From Protopterus annectens (Eukaryota > Chordata > Ceratodontiformes > Protopteridae), in contig NC_056743.1 of the NCBI RefSeq assembly GCF_019279795.1, forward strand, positions 625,284,248 through 625,348,247: a stretch of DNA of 64,000 nucleotides, read 5' to 3'. Of this stretch, positions 35,130-46,144 are shown one piece after another. The translations under genes and the position numbers were made by a program. The notes beneath the pieces were generated by a model. The model saw only the letters and a list, made by a program, of their open reading frames with translations, made no database searches and was not told the origin of the DNA. Within the stretch, counting starts at the first letter, position 1. Every line of letters begins with the position of its first letter.

Positions 35130-35907
35130 ATAGCAATAAATTTAAATTGGGCTGTAGTATGATGAATAGTATGTTTATATAAAGAGCTTTTATTTCTGAT
35201 GTCACTAAGGTGTTCTGAAATCTGTATCTGGAGAGACCTAGAAGTTTGGCCTACATAAAAAGCAGAAAAGGAACAACTGGCTAGATATACAAGTTAGTCT
35301 GTACTAAAATTCCCAAAAAACATGATGTCATAAACCTTAGAAGTATTTGCACTCATGAATTGTTTGGACTTCAGTACATGTTTCCAAGAAGATCAATGAC
35401 CACAAGGATTACAACCAATTAACTTGTCCCCAAATAAAGTCACCTGTTGTTGAATAGCTTCTGCCCTGTGTTTATAATGACTAAAATGTGACCCTAATGT
35501 CGATCCACAATGGAAAGAAAACAAACACCTGGAGCCCAAAATTTCAGAAAATCTGTCATCAGACCTTAAAATCCCCCAATATCGATCAAAAATATCCCTT
35601 AATACATTGGTGTTACGTCCAAAAGTCGTAACTAACCTAATCACGTCATCCTCATCCAAACCCCTATGCTTATACTTTAACAAGGAAGATCTCTGCTGTT
35701 TAGAGACCCAATCACTGGCAGTCATGACATTATTGTGTTCATAGCCCTGTTTTGAAACCTACCTATGGGGTCCTGTTGAAAATGTTGAAATGAGTTTTTG
35801 GAGGAACATATATGTCTAATTCTAAGAAATTGTGACTTGGGAATGTTTTTAATAATGTTTCTGGGATGAAAGCTGGTAAATTGTATGCTACCCACCCATA
35901 TATCCAA
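35130..35907 (-). pseudogene. Penelope-like RT C-terminus and GIY-YIG endonuclease
   Basis: Minus-strand blocks in order are SFHPRNIIKNIPKSQFLRIR (Penelope RT C-terminal signature, about 35820-35880), DVIRLVTTFGRNTNVL then IFDRYWGILRSD and CLFSFHCGSTLGSHF (linker, 35500-35650), GCNPCGH (Cys/His knuckle position), then LVYLASCSFSAFYVGQTSRS with ISEHLSDIR (GIY-YIG nuclease, about 35200-35295). The family pattern is IYL-x-CP-x3-YVGxTxRxL-x3-EH. Here the YVG, the Arg of the conserved TSRSL and the Glu-His are kept. A stop precedes LVYLASC and a frame change separates the RT fragment from the linker. It is inactive. Penelope-like is the only family I know that joins these domains this way. Confidence 0.8.
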
Positions 35908-35959
35908 GTTGCACTTCAGTAAGGACAGGGGTGTGATTTGCTTTACATTGATGAAGAGT

Positions 35960-36375
35960 CTGACCCAGGGTAGTGGTATTCTCCATGAGATTCACTGTTA
36001 GATTCATAAACTGAGTATTTCTGATGCCGTTTGAATTGCTGATGTGGAGTACTTTCATCAGCACTGGATCAGAAGATGCCTTGTATGCCAGACACAGGAC
36101 ACCTCTTTGCAGTCTGTAGGATATCAAGTATAGAGACAGGGCCTTCATTCGGTACATGTAGAACATATTGCTTGGGCCTTGTATCCTTTTAGTAGAGTGT
36201 CTCTGTGGGTGTTCCAGTTGTTGTATGTAAAACATGACAAAGCACATGATAGCAAAGTTAATTTAGAAGTGGGATTTGTAACAGGGGTTAATAAACTATA
36301 TGGAACTCCCAGACTTGAAGTGTTAGTGTAAAGAGTGATGTCCAGGGAAGTACCAATGAGAAGATGGACCAGCAC
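35960..36375 (-). pseudogene. Diverged CR1-like LINE C-terminal fragment
   Basis: The minus-strand translation has QQLEHPQRHSTKRI, MYRMKALSLYLISYRLQRGV and LCLAYKASSDPVLMKVLH. This is collinear with the CR1 C-terminal block QQLERPQKHLTKRI, then RLKKLQLYSVAYRLLRGDLC in the 42.4-kb copy. It is clearly older than the other CR1 copies. The RT core and 3' tail are absent, and it ends near the Penelope-like sequence. Confidence 0.65.
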
Positions 36376-36761
36376 TAGGTAAGGATGGCCTCAGGAATTA
36401 AGGGAGGGGTCTAAGAGGTAGGATGGAAAGATTCACTTAAACTTTTGGCTGAAGAATGAATGTTGATGTGCAAGGGTGAGAATGGAGTACTTCTGGATAT
36501 CCTGGTGGTATTCAAGCAGTTTTATCAGAAATCAGGGCTACCCTAGTAAGCAAGAACCACAGACTGTAAGGAGTACACAATGTAGTGGCAGTGTAAAGGC
36601 CTTGACCCTAGGACTTCAAGCAGGACTTAGTGTAAAGGACATAACTGCAGTAGAGAAGGAGAAGACAAAAAAGACATTGGAAAGGACAAAACCAGTAAGA
36701 ATGAATGTCCTTTCCATGCCGTTTTATATGTTTAGACATATACCAATCCGTGGGTGGGGGA

Positions 36762-36965
36762 CAGAGCTCTCAAATTTTACCAACAGAGTTTGGAACCATG
36801 TAAAAAATAACTAAGGAAAAGGCTCCAAATTAGGGACATGTTTTAAATGTTGGCACTATTATCTTAACAATTCTGAAAATGATTTCTAATAGTAAGAGGA
36901 ATGGAATAAAACTTTGAGAAACATCAGGGGGTGTCCTTACAAAATAGGGACAGTTGAGAGGTCTG
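36762..36965. mobile_element. hAT-like MITE, copy 2
   Basis: Left end CAGAGCTCTCAAA, right end GTTGAGAGGTCTG. The interior has TTAGGGACATGTTTTAAATG followed by TGGCACTATTA, matching copy 1 (ACTTTTAAAATATTAGTGCT). Flanking 8-mers GTGGGGGA and GTGGGAGG agree at six of eight positions, as expected for an aged target duplication. No coding capacity. Confidence 0.7.
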
Positions 36966-37734
36966 GTGGGAGGGTCTGAAAGAAGACTCAGAATATGTGT
37001 GACGGGTTTATATATAGGAAGGAACACTAAGGATAAGGGTAGACAGGGTAAGAAGGACAGGTGGACTGCATTAACCTAACTGGAAGGTATACAGTGGCAA
37101 TCAGAATAAAAGAATGGAGTTAGATCAAGAAAGTAGGAAGAGGTCAGCTAGATTATGTGAGAAAGAGAAAGGCAGAATGTAGAAGGGAGATAGGGAAGGA
37201 GGATCACTACAGGGCGGCTAAAGAAGGCTTGAGAGTTAGTTACAAATGTTTTGGATTTCCATGGTGTCCTTTTTAGTGGTGTTCTTCCTTATTAGACTCC
37301 AATAAAATTCATAAGAGCTGGATTTTTTTTTTTTTTTTGCAAATTTCCTGGCCATTTGCAGTTAAGAGAAGATGGAGCTGCCAAAAAAAAGTGAACATGG
37401 AAATCTCAAAGCAATGGCAGATAATACTGTTATCTGTCAGTCATGCACTGGGTAGGTAAGACTGCCTTGAAGAAGTAGAGATTTAAATGCTGACTTTAAA
37501 GTTAACGTTTGGTACAGCAAACCAATTTCCATCTAGAAAGCAAATGACTATTTCTCAGTTTTCACTTTTTGCTCACAAATAAGCTGGGGTCTTCAGCACT
37601 GTGAAAAAAGTCCTCTTAGAGGGTGTGTGTATTTTGTTCTATATGTTGGAATGCAAGCCCTGTATGTATCATTGTCCTGTAAGAAAGCTTTACTGCCTTT
37701 GCCTGTTCATTTGTGCTTAGGCCATGCAACTTTG
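36966..37734. other. Unassigned stretch
   Basis: Nothing recognised apart from a T run near 37325. Its end may hold unaligned 3' UTR of the following L2-like fragment. Confidence 0.45.
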
Positions 37735-37847
37735 TATACAATTTTTATTGTGGAGCTTTTCTCCCTGGGCCTCCATTGAAAAAGGGCTCACCTGGCCCAA
37801 TGGACTCTCCCTGTCTACAAACTGCAAATAAAATAAATAAATAAATG
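37735..37847 (+). mobile_element. L2-like LINE 3' end (truncated)
   Basis: GAGCTTTTCTCCCTGGGCCT, then GGGCTCACCTGGCCCAATGG, then an AAATAAATAAAT tail. This matches the 3' ends of the L2-like elements at 11970 (reversed) and 52130-52212. Only the 3' UTR survives, as expected from 5' truncation. Confidence 0.8.
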
Positions 37848-38554
37848 TAAATACCCCATGTCCCTATCAGTTCTTGTTTTTCTTAAATTTGTTTCATTAC
37901 CCCTCTTTGTGAATTGTTTTCTACATTGTAGCTTAGCAAAGAATCTAATTTACAGTAACACTGTCCATTCCTACAGCTTTGCAAGTTTCTTCTCAGTGTT
38001 TTCATTCAGCTATATGGTATTGTCCTTTTTACGCATCTCTGTGATATGCAAGCAAAGGTCACCTGTTGGTGGGACTCAAGTATCTCCAATCTAACCTGGC
38101 TGTATAAAGGGAGTATGCATCAGGACAAATAAAAATTCCAACACAGGATTATCAACAGTCCAAGTATATAGAGCAGTTCATTCACCCCATTTCAAATCCC
38201 CCTTCTTGAAAATGGAGACTGACTACAGATAATTCCTTTTTTGGTTTTATTGGGACAAGAGCTTTCATCCTTGTAGAGTTATTCAGATCCAGTTCTTACA
38301 TCTAACATCTCTATGATATCTGCAGAAAGGCATATTTTTTTTCCTTTTAGACCTATACCCTATTGCTATGGTGCTTCACTCTGTGTTTCTTTATCCATCA
38401 GCTAAACTAGATAACAATCTTGGGATGCAACACCAGATTGTATTAATTGTTTACTAAGAGACTGTGTGAATCCTCTACAGCTCCTTGTATGCCATTTGTT
38501 TATGGCTCACCTGACCACTGCCACTTGCTAAGGCCTAGTACTCATTCTCCAGCA
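37848..38554. other. Unassigned stretch
   Basis: No supported feature. Confidence 0.5.
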
Positions 38555-38795
38555 CCTCAATCTTACTGCACCAATACTCCTGCCCAGAACCCTAACATTC
38601 ACCCTAAAACTCTGTCTTTATCCCTAACTCTAATCCCAAACTTTGTTCCCTAACCATAACCTTAAGCCTCAGGCCTTATACCTAAAACTCCCAGTCACTT
38701 CCTAATCCTGATTCCAAACCTCAGTCTAATCTAAAACTCCCATCCTGTCCCTAACCTTAATCCTTGACCACAGTTGCTAACCCTAACCCTACCTG
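38555..38795. repeat. Degenerate CCCTAA-rich stretch
   Basis: CCCTAA, CCCTAAC and related hexamers recur irregularly about a dozen times, ending with TGCTAACCCTAACCCTACC. It resembles an eroded interstitial telomere-type repeat or a simple C/T-rich satellite. Period and identity are poor. Confidence 0.55.
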
Positions 38796-39225
38796 GGTTC
38801 GACCTTTCTTGAACTTGAATAGTTGGTCATATGACAGCCCATACAAACTTACTGGAGAAATGGGTACCTGGATGAGAAGACAGCAGTCCGAGAGCAGTAA
38901 AGACTCTGGCAACTACAATAATTTGTATGAGTTACCATAAAATGTCTTGATAATCTGTATGCATATAAGAAGGTAAATAAATTATACAGACACATGTATG
39001 TTGGTAAAACAAATGCTCTGACTGAGGCCATTGTGCACTGTCTCAAATTATGATGCTTGTGCAAGTTACTGCATCTTATCACTTTGCATGGAAAAATATC
39101 TATCTTCACTCAGTATTTGTAAAATGCATATTTACTTTATATTCTGCTTGTAACACTGTGTGTTTTTTATAGATTGCAATAATGCTGCTCGACTACACAT
39201 ACAGCAATAGTAAAAGTAAGAATCA

Positions 39226-39229
<4 letters not shown>
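38796..39229. other. Unassigned stretch
   Basis: No supported feature. Confidence 0.5.

Positions 39230-39294
<65 letters not shown>
39230..39294. repeat. (CA)n then (TA)n microsatellite
   Basis: CA run to about 39276, then TA run to about 39294. Confidence 0.95.
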
Positions 39295-39295
<1 letters not shown>

Positions 39296-40299
39296 ATTGT
39301 TATTGTGTAAAATCAAGATATATAAAATGAGCCATTAGACATAAATAGCTTATTATAAAATACATAATTAACAGCAAACAAAAGACAAAATATTGATAAG
39401 AAAATAGACTAATACAGTAAGGTGACGTGTATTTAGCACCAAACACAATGCAGCTGAGAAGTTAAAAAAGATAAAGAAATTCCAAAGACAATGTAATCAG
39501 CTTTGTGGCATAGATGGATAAAGCTCTAACTATTGCCCAGATGACCTGGGTGTGATTAGTGCCTGAATCCTGGAGAAGTCATCTTGGAGATATAGGACTG
39601 AGTGGATCATCTCTGCTCACTGATGGCAGGAGAAAGGGTTAGTATACATCATGCTACAGCTGTATATTCCATGTCAGAGGTTTGTACGTAGGTGCTTCAG
39701 TCTACCAATGAAACCATTGTTCTCTACTACAGCATGGATGGGCGCTAGGAAACAGAAACCTGTGCAAAGGCTGAACACAGCAACCATTGCATTTTGCCTG
39801 GCTGACATCAACAGAGGGGTGGGAAGCAGGAAATAAAATCTCCTGACTCTTCAGGAAGATAACTTATGATTCAATTCCTACAGTTTTTTCCCATATTTTG
39901 CCCTTGTTAACTGGGAAGTGAAGTGGAAGAATGGCTCAGTGGATAATGGAAATCGTCTTGGGAAGATCAGCAAGGCCAAACTTGTATTAAAAAGCCACAA
40001 ACAAATCACAACAGTCTCTTCACTTAACAAAAAAATGTTACACACACTTCCAACATTTTATGGAACGCACGCATATAAAAAAGTATGTGAATGTTACCTG
40101 AAGTGTTGAGTCTGTACAATAGATACTCTAATAAAAAGACTTAGGCATTTCAGTTTCTTTTAAAATCAAATGCAATTATTTTAGAGAGTTTGACAATGTG
40201 TGCCAGCAGCATATTTTCATGCATTTGTTTTTTGTTTATCGTATTATTTAGTTTAGTATTACTAGGGAAGGTAAGCAATGGGCTAAAGGCAGGTACTAG
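39295..40299. other. Unassigned stretch with a possible tRNA-like motif
   Basis: At about 39500-39555, TGTGGCATAGATGGATAAAG and GACCTGGGTGTGATTAGTGCC loosely resemble Pol III A and B boxes, perhaps an old SINE head. Nothing else is recognised. Confidence 0.35.
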
Positions 40300-40455
40300 C
40301 CTTAGAAAGGCTACCAGGCCAATGCAGTGCACACATGGTTATATACCTAAGGCTAAATTAACATCGCCAGTCCACAAAGGGGGCACCTCGGTAAAAAAAG
40401 CCAATGAACCAGGAGCTGTAAGGTAACAATGCTAATTGCTGTACTATATTGTCAT
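40300..40455 (-). mobile_element. Eroded SINE of the GCGGTTAGC family, 5' part
   Basis: The reversed sequence matches the SINE head at 45810 loosely. The plus-strand segment CTGTAAGGTAACAATGCTAA parallels CTGTGAGGTGACAATGCTAA of the 9696 copy, with a related box and flank upstream. Diverged and incomplete. Confidence 0.5.
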
Positions 40456-40928
40456 ATGAAAGTTAACAGCATTTATATAGTATGGGTTGTGACTTCCTGC
40501 TAAGATGACATTTTCATTCCTAAGTCGATGCTTAGTTTGGACATTTTGGTAGGGGAATACTGATTTATGTTACAAAGGCTGCACTTAGAAGTGGACAGAG
40601 AAAGTCTTTGTTAAAGAACTATAGCAACCAGGAATTCAACTCTCATCAGGGATGGGACATATATTACAGAACACACACTGGAGGAGTTAGTACTACCAGC
40701 TGGTGAAAAAAGGTTTTCTAAAGTTACTCTATCAAACCAGAACTACTAACAAATGACATCGGAAAGAAATGCAGGACACTATTTTCAAAACCTCAGTCAC
40801 CTAAAAAATGCACAGTCATATTCCTGCATCATTGATAAAGGCTGACAAGAACTGACTTTAACATCTCATTCCAGCTTCAGCCCTTCTTTAATTAATGTAA
40901 CCAAAACTGCATGTTAAACTGCAGTTAA
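40456..40928. other. Unassigned stretch
   Basis: No supported feature before the CR1 5' truncation point. Confidence 0.5.
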
Positions 40929-41586
40929 TCCTTCTATGTGGCACACCTCATCACTAAGGGCTTTTCATCCAGAAAAAATGAGGTCATTGTCCCACTGTAC
41001 TCATCCCTCATTAGACCCATTATAGAATACAACGCCCCGTTTGATATGTAACTCTCAAGACATCTGCAACAACTGGAAAGGCCGCAGAAATACCTCACTA
41101 AAAGAATCACAGGCCTAAAGCAGATGCCCTACGCTGACCGCCTTAAAAAATTCCAGCTATACTCTGACGCATATTGTCTACTCAGAGGTGATCTCTGCTT
41201 AACATACAAGGCCATGTCAAACCCCGAGCTGTTGAACATGCTACAATTAAAGAAATCCCTCAGAGCCACATGCTCCAGGGATCTAAACCTTGTCATCACA
41301 ATAAACAAAACATGCTGGAGGGATAGGTTCCTGACCCAGAGATTCCCCAGACTCTGGAATAGATTGCCCATACATGTCAAGCAGAGTGCCTCTTTGGCCC
41401 TCTTCAAAAGGAGCCTTGACGATTGGATGGGAGAAAGGAAATTCATCCCAGGGATCACGTCAGTCACCCTGCTAGACAGGGGTCCAGGGAAGTAAATAGT
41501 GTGGGAAGAAATTGCCAGAGAATTGTTATGGCTAGGCATGTATAGGCCTTAGGGCTGATAGCCTAGTACCAGCCTATGAACCTATG
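40929..41586 (+). pseudogene. 5'-truncated CR1-like LINE, C-terminus and 3' tail
   Basis: It begins within the post-RT region (TCCTTCTATGTGGCACACCT, SFYVAHL-like). After a frame change it runs MPYADRLKKFQLYSDAYCLL, then RGDLCLTYKAMSNPELL, TCWRDRFLTQRFPRLWNRLP and FKRSLDDWM, to a stop near 41495. The 3' end is ATAGCCTAGTACCAGCCTAT, GAACCTATG. It shares the SRDLNLV, KTCWRDRFLTQR and RLWNRLP variants with the copy at 63397, and differs from the SELNL / LPMLWNKI variant at 42.4 and 53.6 kb. That suggests two subfamilies. No RT core, so dead on arrival. Confidence 0.85.
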
Positions 41587-41641
41587 CATGTAGTTTCTAT
41601 AAATGCAGACATTGCTATGAATCAACATTCTATACTTGTAT

Positions 41642-41778
41642 ATAGGTTCATAGATTAGTACTAAGCTAACTGCCCTTGCGAGCCATTTTAAGCCTAGTCA
41701 ATTATCCCCTTGTGAGACTCAAACCCTGTACCTTGTGTTTGTAAGGCAAACACCTTAACCATTAAGCCACCCTCTCAA
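41642..41778 (-). mobile_element. tRNA-headed SINE with CR1-type tail, second copy
   Basis: The reverse complement begins GAGGGTGGCTTAATGGTTAA, has GGTACAGGGTTTGAGTCTCA at the B-box position, and ends AGCTTAGTACTAATCTATGA followed by ACCTATA. It aligns over its whole length with the copy at 3179-3314. It sits about 55 bases after a CR1-like 3' end. Confidence 0.8.
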
Positions 41779-41782
41779 TAAC

Positions 41783-42035
41783 TTTGTATTATAGATTATA
41801 TAATATTGTACACATTTTTTTCTTTAGTAAATTGTACCCTCTATCAACCTGTTTGTACAAATCATCTTTTTCTATTCTGCTTCTTTTGTATTTATTATAA
41901 TTTGTAGATTTATAACTGAATGTATCATCTTCATGCATAGTATATTTATTTGTGCTCTTACCTTTGTGCCCTGGTCATGGCTGAAGATGGCCTAAGACCA
42001 GCCCACCTACCCAATTAATAAAATAATAAAATAAA
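41783..42035 (+). mobile_element. Possible LINE 3' UTR with (ATAAA)n tail
   Basis: CTGGTCATGGCTGAAGATGG, then CCTAAGACCAGCCCACCTAC and a tail of AATAAAATAATAAAATAAAT. The layout resembles the L2-like 3' ends here, but the sequence differs, so it may be another L2-group family. No coding part is present. Confidence 0.45.
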
Positions 42036-42387
42036 TAAGCTGATGAATGTTTAGTTGCATTTGGGAGAGTGTAGTGCACCATTCAGAAATGGGTTTGTTT
42101 TGTGAACTGCAATCAGAAGGGCTATTACCATCATTTGGATTACAGTTATTAATTGATTCATGTATTCTTTCTCCAGTACCAGTTTAGTACTATTCAAGGT
42201 TATGATTTAGCCAGAGATTGTCCCAGCAAACAAAAGGTATAAGGAAGACAACCAGTCCTGGACATGGTAACAGTACACTGTGACATGTGTGTGACTACCA
42301 CATGCATATGCACAGACACACACACAAACAGACATACACTTGCACACACAAAAAGACATACACTCGCACACACAAAAAGCCATCTTC
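42036..42387. other. Unassigned stretch ending in CA-rich DNA
   Basis: ACACACAAAAAGACATACACT-like repeats at 42315-42380 abut the CR1 copy. The open frame through them is not a real CR1 N-terminus. Confidence 0.5.
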
Positions 42388-43396
42388 AGCCCCTACTGTT
42401 CGGCATATATTTCTCAGAAATACAGGCAAACACAGGAGGACTATGGCTAACCACGTTCGCCGATGACTGCAAACTGGGAGCCATAATTTACTCTCCGGCT
42501 GACACGGACATCCTTCAAAAAGGCCTTACTGAGACAGACACCTGGTGTCAAAGTCATGGCCTCAAGCTAAATGCCAAAAAATGCATAGTCATCCCATTTG
42601 GGAAAAACAAAACACCCACGAATTACCACAAAGGCAGCAGCCCCCTTAATACAGAAGAGGTAATAAGAGATCTGGGGACCCAGGTAGATAGTAATCTCTC
42701 CTTTGACAATCATATTGCCAAAGTAGTTAGGAAATCCTTCTATGTGGCCCATTTAATTACTAAGGGGTTTGCATCTAGAAATAAAGAGGTTATAGTGCCC
42801 CTCTACTCGTCACTCATCAGACCCATCATAGAGTACAATGCCCCATTTGGGATGTACCTTACAAGACACTTCCAACAGCTGGAAAGACCACAAAAGCACC
42901 TCACCAAGAGGATTACTGACCTTAAACATATGTCCTATGCAGCCCGACTGAAAAAACTCCAGCTGTACTCAGTGGCATATCGCTTACTCAGAGGTGATCT
43001 CTGCCTGACTTACAGAGCCATGTCCAACTTAGAATTGATGGACATGCTCCACCTAAAGAAATCCAAGTCACTGCAAGCCATGCACTCTAGTGAGCTAAAC
43101 CTCGCCAAAACAATAAATAGAACATGCTGGAGGGATAGATTCCTGTCACAGAGACTCCCCATGCTTTGGAACAAAATTACTAACTACATTAGGCAGAGCC
43201 CCTCACTAACACTCTTCAAGAGAAGCCTTGACAAGTGGATGGATAACAGAAAATACACCCCTGGGATCACTTCATTGGCTCTGCTTGACAGAGGCTCAGT
43301 TAATTAATCAATGGGGCGGTGAAAGCCGACACACTCTGGCTAGGCTTATAAATGCCCTCGGGCAGATAGCCTAGTACCTATCTATGAACATACTAT
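42388..43396 (+). pseudogene. 5'-truncated CR1-like LINE with intact C-terminal frame
   Basis: From LLFGIYFSEIQANTGGLW (RT motif B/C spacer) one frame is open to the natural stop at 43307. It includes TTFADDCKLG (catalytic ADD), KLNAKKCIVIPFGKNK, VDSNLSFDNHIAKVV, SLIRPIIEYNAPFGMYLTR, QQLERPQKHLTKRI, TCWRDRFLSQRLPMLWNKI and FKRSLDKWMDNR. The 3' UTR is about 90 bases and ends ATAGCCTAGTACCTATCTAT, GAACATACTATG. No stop in roughly 305 codons means a recent insertion. The N-terminal RT, endonuclease and ORF1 were never copied in. This is a good reference copy for the family's C-terminus. Confidence 0.9.
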
Positions 43397-45809
43397 GTAC
43401 ACACTTACAGGCAGTTTAAATTATTGCCAGTATGTCATTGGGATGTAAGAATAAACCAAAAATCTCAGCAAAGTCCTGAGAGTACACAAGGGCATCATAC
43501 AGGCACTGAACTGATAGCACCCAGCTTAGGATAACTGGGTTACTACTCAGGTTGAGCAACCATTAACACCAGGATGATTAACAGTCTAAGAGAACATTAG
43601 TACACTAAATAATAGCTGGCCTGTTTTCAGGATTTGTAGTGTGTGTGTGTGTGTGTGTGTGTGATGGGGAGGCAGTTAGAGACAAGCATAAGAATAAAAT
43701 AAGAATAAAAGTTTGCAAAACTGTCTTGCAAGTTTATCAGTGACAAACTTTACATTTCCGATGAGTTTTTCTTCATGCAGAGTTCTGAAGTTTTAATGAT
43801 GGACATCTATGATGGAGAATGATTTTTTTGAATTCCTAGCATAAATCTGTACAAGACACTGAAATAATCATGCTATTAGAATCAGTCTGAATACAGTATT
43901 CCTGGAGTCTGGACTAGCAGCCATCATGGTACAGTTCCCTGTAACTTTAAACTGAATAAAATGGGTATTAAGATTAGCTGAGCTGCATTTGCTATGAGGC
44001 ATAATACTTTCCGATAAATGCACCTGAGAAGTTTGCATGTATAAGAATTTGGTAACAAGTTCTGAAAGAGGTGAGAGCAATCCATTTCTGTTTCATGCCA
44101 CAGGTTCCAAGTATTCCTAATTCTGGGGTTTTGAAACCATCTGGAGATAACAAACTGATAGGAGCCTGCTCTGACTCAATGCAGTATGTAAAGCTGAATT
44201 GAATTACATCAAATGGCACATAGATACATGTATAATAAACTGATCCCAAAGTAAAACTCCTTTTAGTAGAACTGCCTTATCATAAGGCATCACAGCTCAG
44301 CTTTCAGGAGATATTGTTTATTGGTATTTTGATGACTTACAAGTAAAATATGTGTAACTGAAAATATTCTGTGTATTAACAGAAAGTTCTAAATGTAAAC
44401 AGCATGTATTTGAAATATTTTTTTATCTAAATAAATGTTTATTGTTAAAAATCAAAAACTTGAACTACATTCAGTGTGGAGATACAAGTGCAGTCTTTTA
44501 TTTGTAGTTAATTTGTAATTAATTCTGGCACTAATTACATCCACCTGAAGGTGTTTGAATAAAGGTAACCTTTAGTGGGTGTTTTACAGCAGCTGTATTA
44601 TCATAAAACTCTCTCAGGTTAGTTGTTGTGTTACTTTTAAGAGTTTCAAATTTATTTTTAATGTGTGAAATATTTTAATACCCCATTATATTGCTGATTT
44701 CTGCTTTTATGTAGCATACATTATTAAGTAGCAAAAATGAAAACTAACAATTTGTTTATACCAAGGAGTACAAATTATGTCAGTTGAGCACCCAGGATGC
44801 ATGCAGTAGATTTGTAAATGTGCAGCATTGTCACTATAAACAGATAGCAGCTATTTTCCCAAATATGTATAGTTCATAGAAATCTGTAATGCTTTTCTAA
44901 CTTACTGAGACAATCAACTATACTTGTATATAAACTTCCTTTAATTCTTCTCTAAATGTGTGGAGCTTATAGCAAGGGCTAGTAAATATGGCTATAAGTG
45001 GGTATACAATTTAAAAAGGTCTAACACAAGACAGTTTACTTTGAAATAATAAGTACTTGCGTCAATGTTCAGCAGTTTACTTTGAAATAATAAGTACTTG
45101 CATCAATATTCAGCTGTCTGAGAACTGTGGTTTACCAGTAAAATCAAGTGTATTTGTATGTATAAAGTTCTGATATTGGAAGAAGTTTTCCCTCTTAAAT
45201 CTGTCCCTTTTTAACAGTACTGCTTTAGAAAGTAGTTTTAAGTATTTGAGTTCTGTATCAGTTGTTTTCTCTAATGTCAGATTCAAAATTGATTTTCAGG
45301 TTTTTACTCGTATAGTGCACAAGATATTAAACTTGATTCCCAATGTGTCTAACATTACCTGATAAATATTGCTATTTTAACTTTCCATCAGACTCAGACA
45401 TGTGCACAATGGATGTATATTTTAAATGTTGTGAAAATTAAGGAGTCACTTCCAAATCCCCCCCCCCCCCAAAAAAAAGAACATTTTATTTAGTTTTTGA
45501 TTTATGGTTGTCAGATGGCTGTTTTATTTCTGTTATTGATTAATCTTAAATTGCATGAATATGGTTAATGCACTTGCTCACTAGCTAAAATAAAGAAAGC
45601 TTCAAAGCTTTCTCCTTGAGGTTCAGTGAATTTAAACTCTGCACATTGTTACTAATTCTGGCTCCCGATGTGTGCAAAAAGTAACTATTTAAACAAGACT
45701 AGAATATCACTTTGAGCTATTTCCTGCAGTAAGCATGCTGAGCTCCTTAAATCCTACATTTTTACTGCACAAAAGTAAAATATATTTCATGTTAAAATTC
45801 TCTGCATTG
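43397..45809. other. Unassigned stretch with (GT)n at 43638-43663
   Basis: About 2.4 kb of AT-rich DNA with no recognisable gene or mobile element, apart from a GT run, a C/A homopolymer junction near 45461 and a 41-bp duplication at 45032. Confidence 0.5.
45032..45113. repeat. 41-bp tandem duplication
   Basis: CAGTTTACTTTGAAATAATA plus the following bases is repeated once at a period of 41, with two or three differences. Confidence 0.95.
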
Positions 45810-46144
45810 GGCGGCCACGGTGGTGCAGCGGTTAGCATTGCCGCCTCACAGCAAGAGGTTCTCCGGTTTGATCCTTGGCTGGGGTGCCTTCTGTGTGGAG
45901 TCTGCATATCCTCCCTGTGGTTGCGTGGGTTTCCTCTGGGTGCTCCGGTTTCCTCCCACATCCCAAAGACATGCTGTAGTTGGATTGGAGACGCACATTC
46001 CTAGGGCCAATTTTGTGTGTGTGTGTCTTCTGTGGAAGGTTGGGCGCCGGGCTGGCAACTCGACACTGTAAAACTCCACTGCCAATCATGAGCAGACTGT
46101 GATCCGCTGTGGTGATCCCTAACCGGGAAAAGCCGAAAGAATAA
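45810..46144 (+). mobile_element. Full-length tRNA-headed SINE with perfect 19-bp target duplication
   Basis: The element starts GGCGGCCACGGTGGTGCAGC with A box TGGTGCAGCGGTTAGC. The B-box region GGTTCTCCGGTTTGATCC follows about 45 bases later. The body has TTTCCTCTGGGTGCTCCGG and TCCTCCCACATCCCAAAGAC, and the end has GTGATCCCTAACCGGGAAAA then GCCGAAAGAATAA. GTTAAAATTCTCTGCATTG flanks it exactly (45791-45809 and 46145-46163). This type of head and GGGAAAAGCCGAAAGAA end is well known from fish SINEs. The perfect duplication shows a recent insertion. Frames inside it are not genes. Confidence 0.95.

Larger units (their letters stand above)
34490..35930 (-). mobile_element. 5'-truncated Penelope-like element
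   Basis: Reading right to left there is the C-terminal part of a Penelope-type reverse transcriptase, a GIY-YIG endonuclease, then a non-coding terminal region. That region contains ACTGATGAAGGCATG followed by GTCGAAACCGG, a pattern common in Penelope-like terminal repeats. A 319-bp MITE (34768-35086) sits between the nuclease and the terminal region. Most of the RT is missing. The left limit is approximate. Confidence 0.75.

Noticed and set aside
42264-42387. N-terminal extension of the CR1 frame at 42388
   Set aside because: It is CA-rich flanking DNA that happens to be in frame. The CR1 similarity begins at LLFGIYF.
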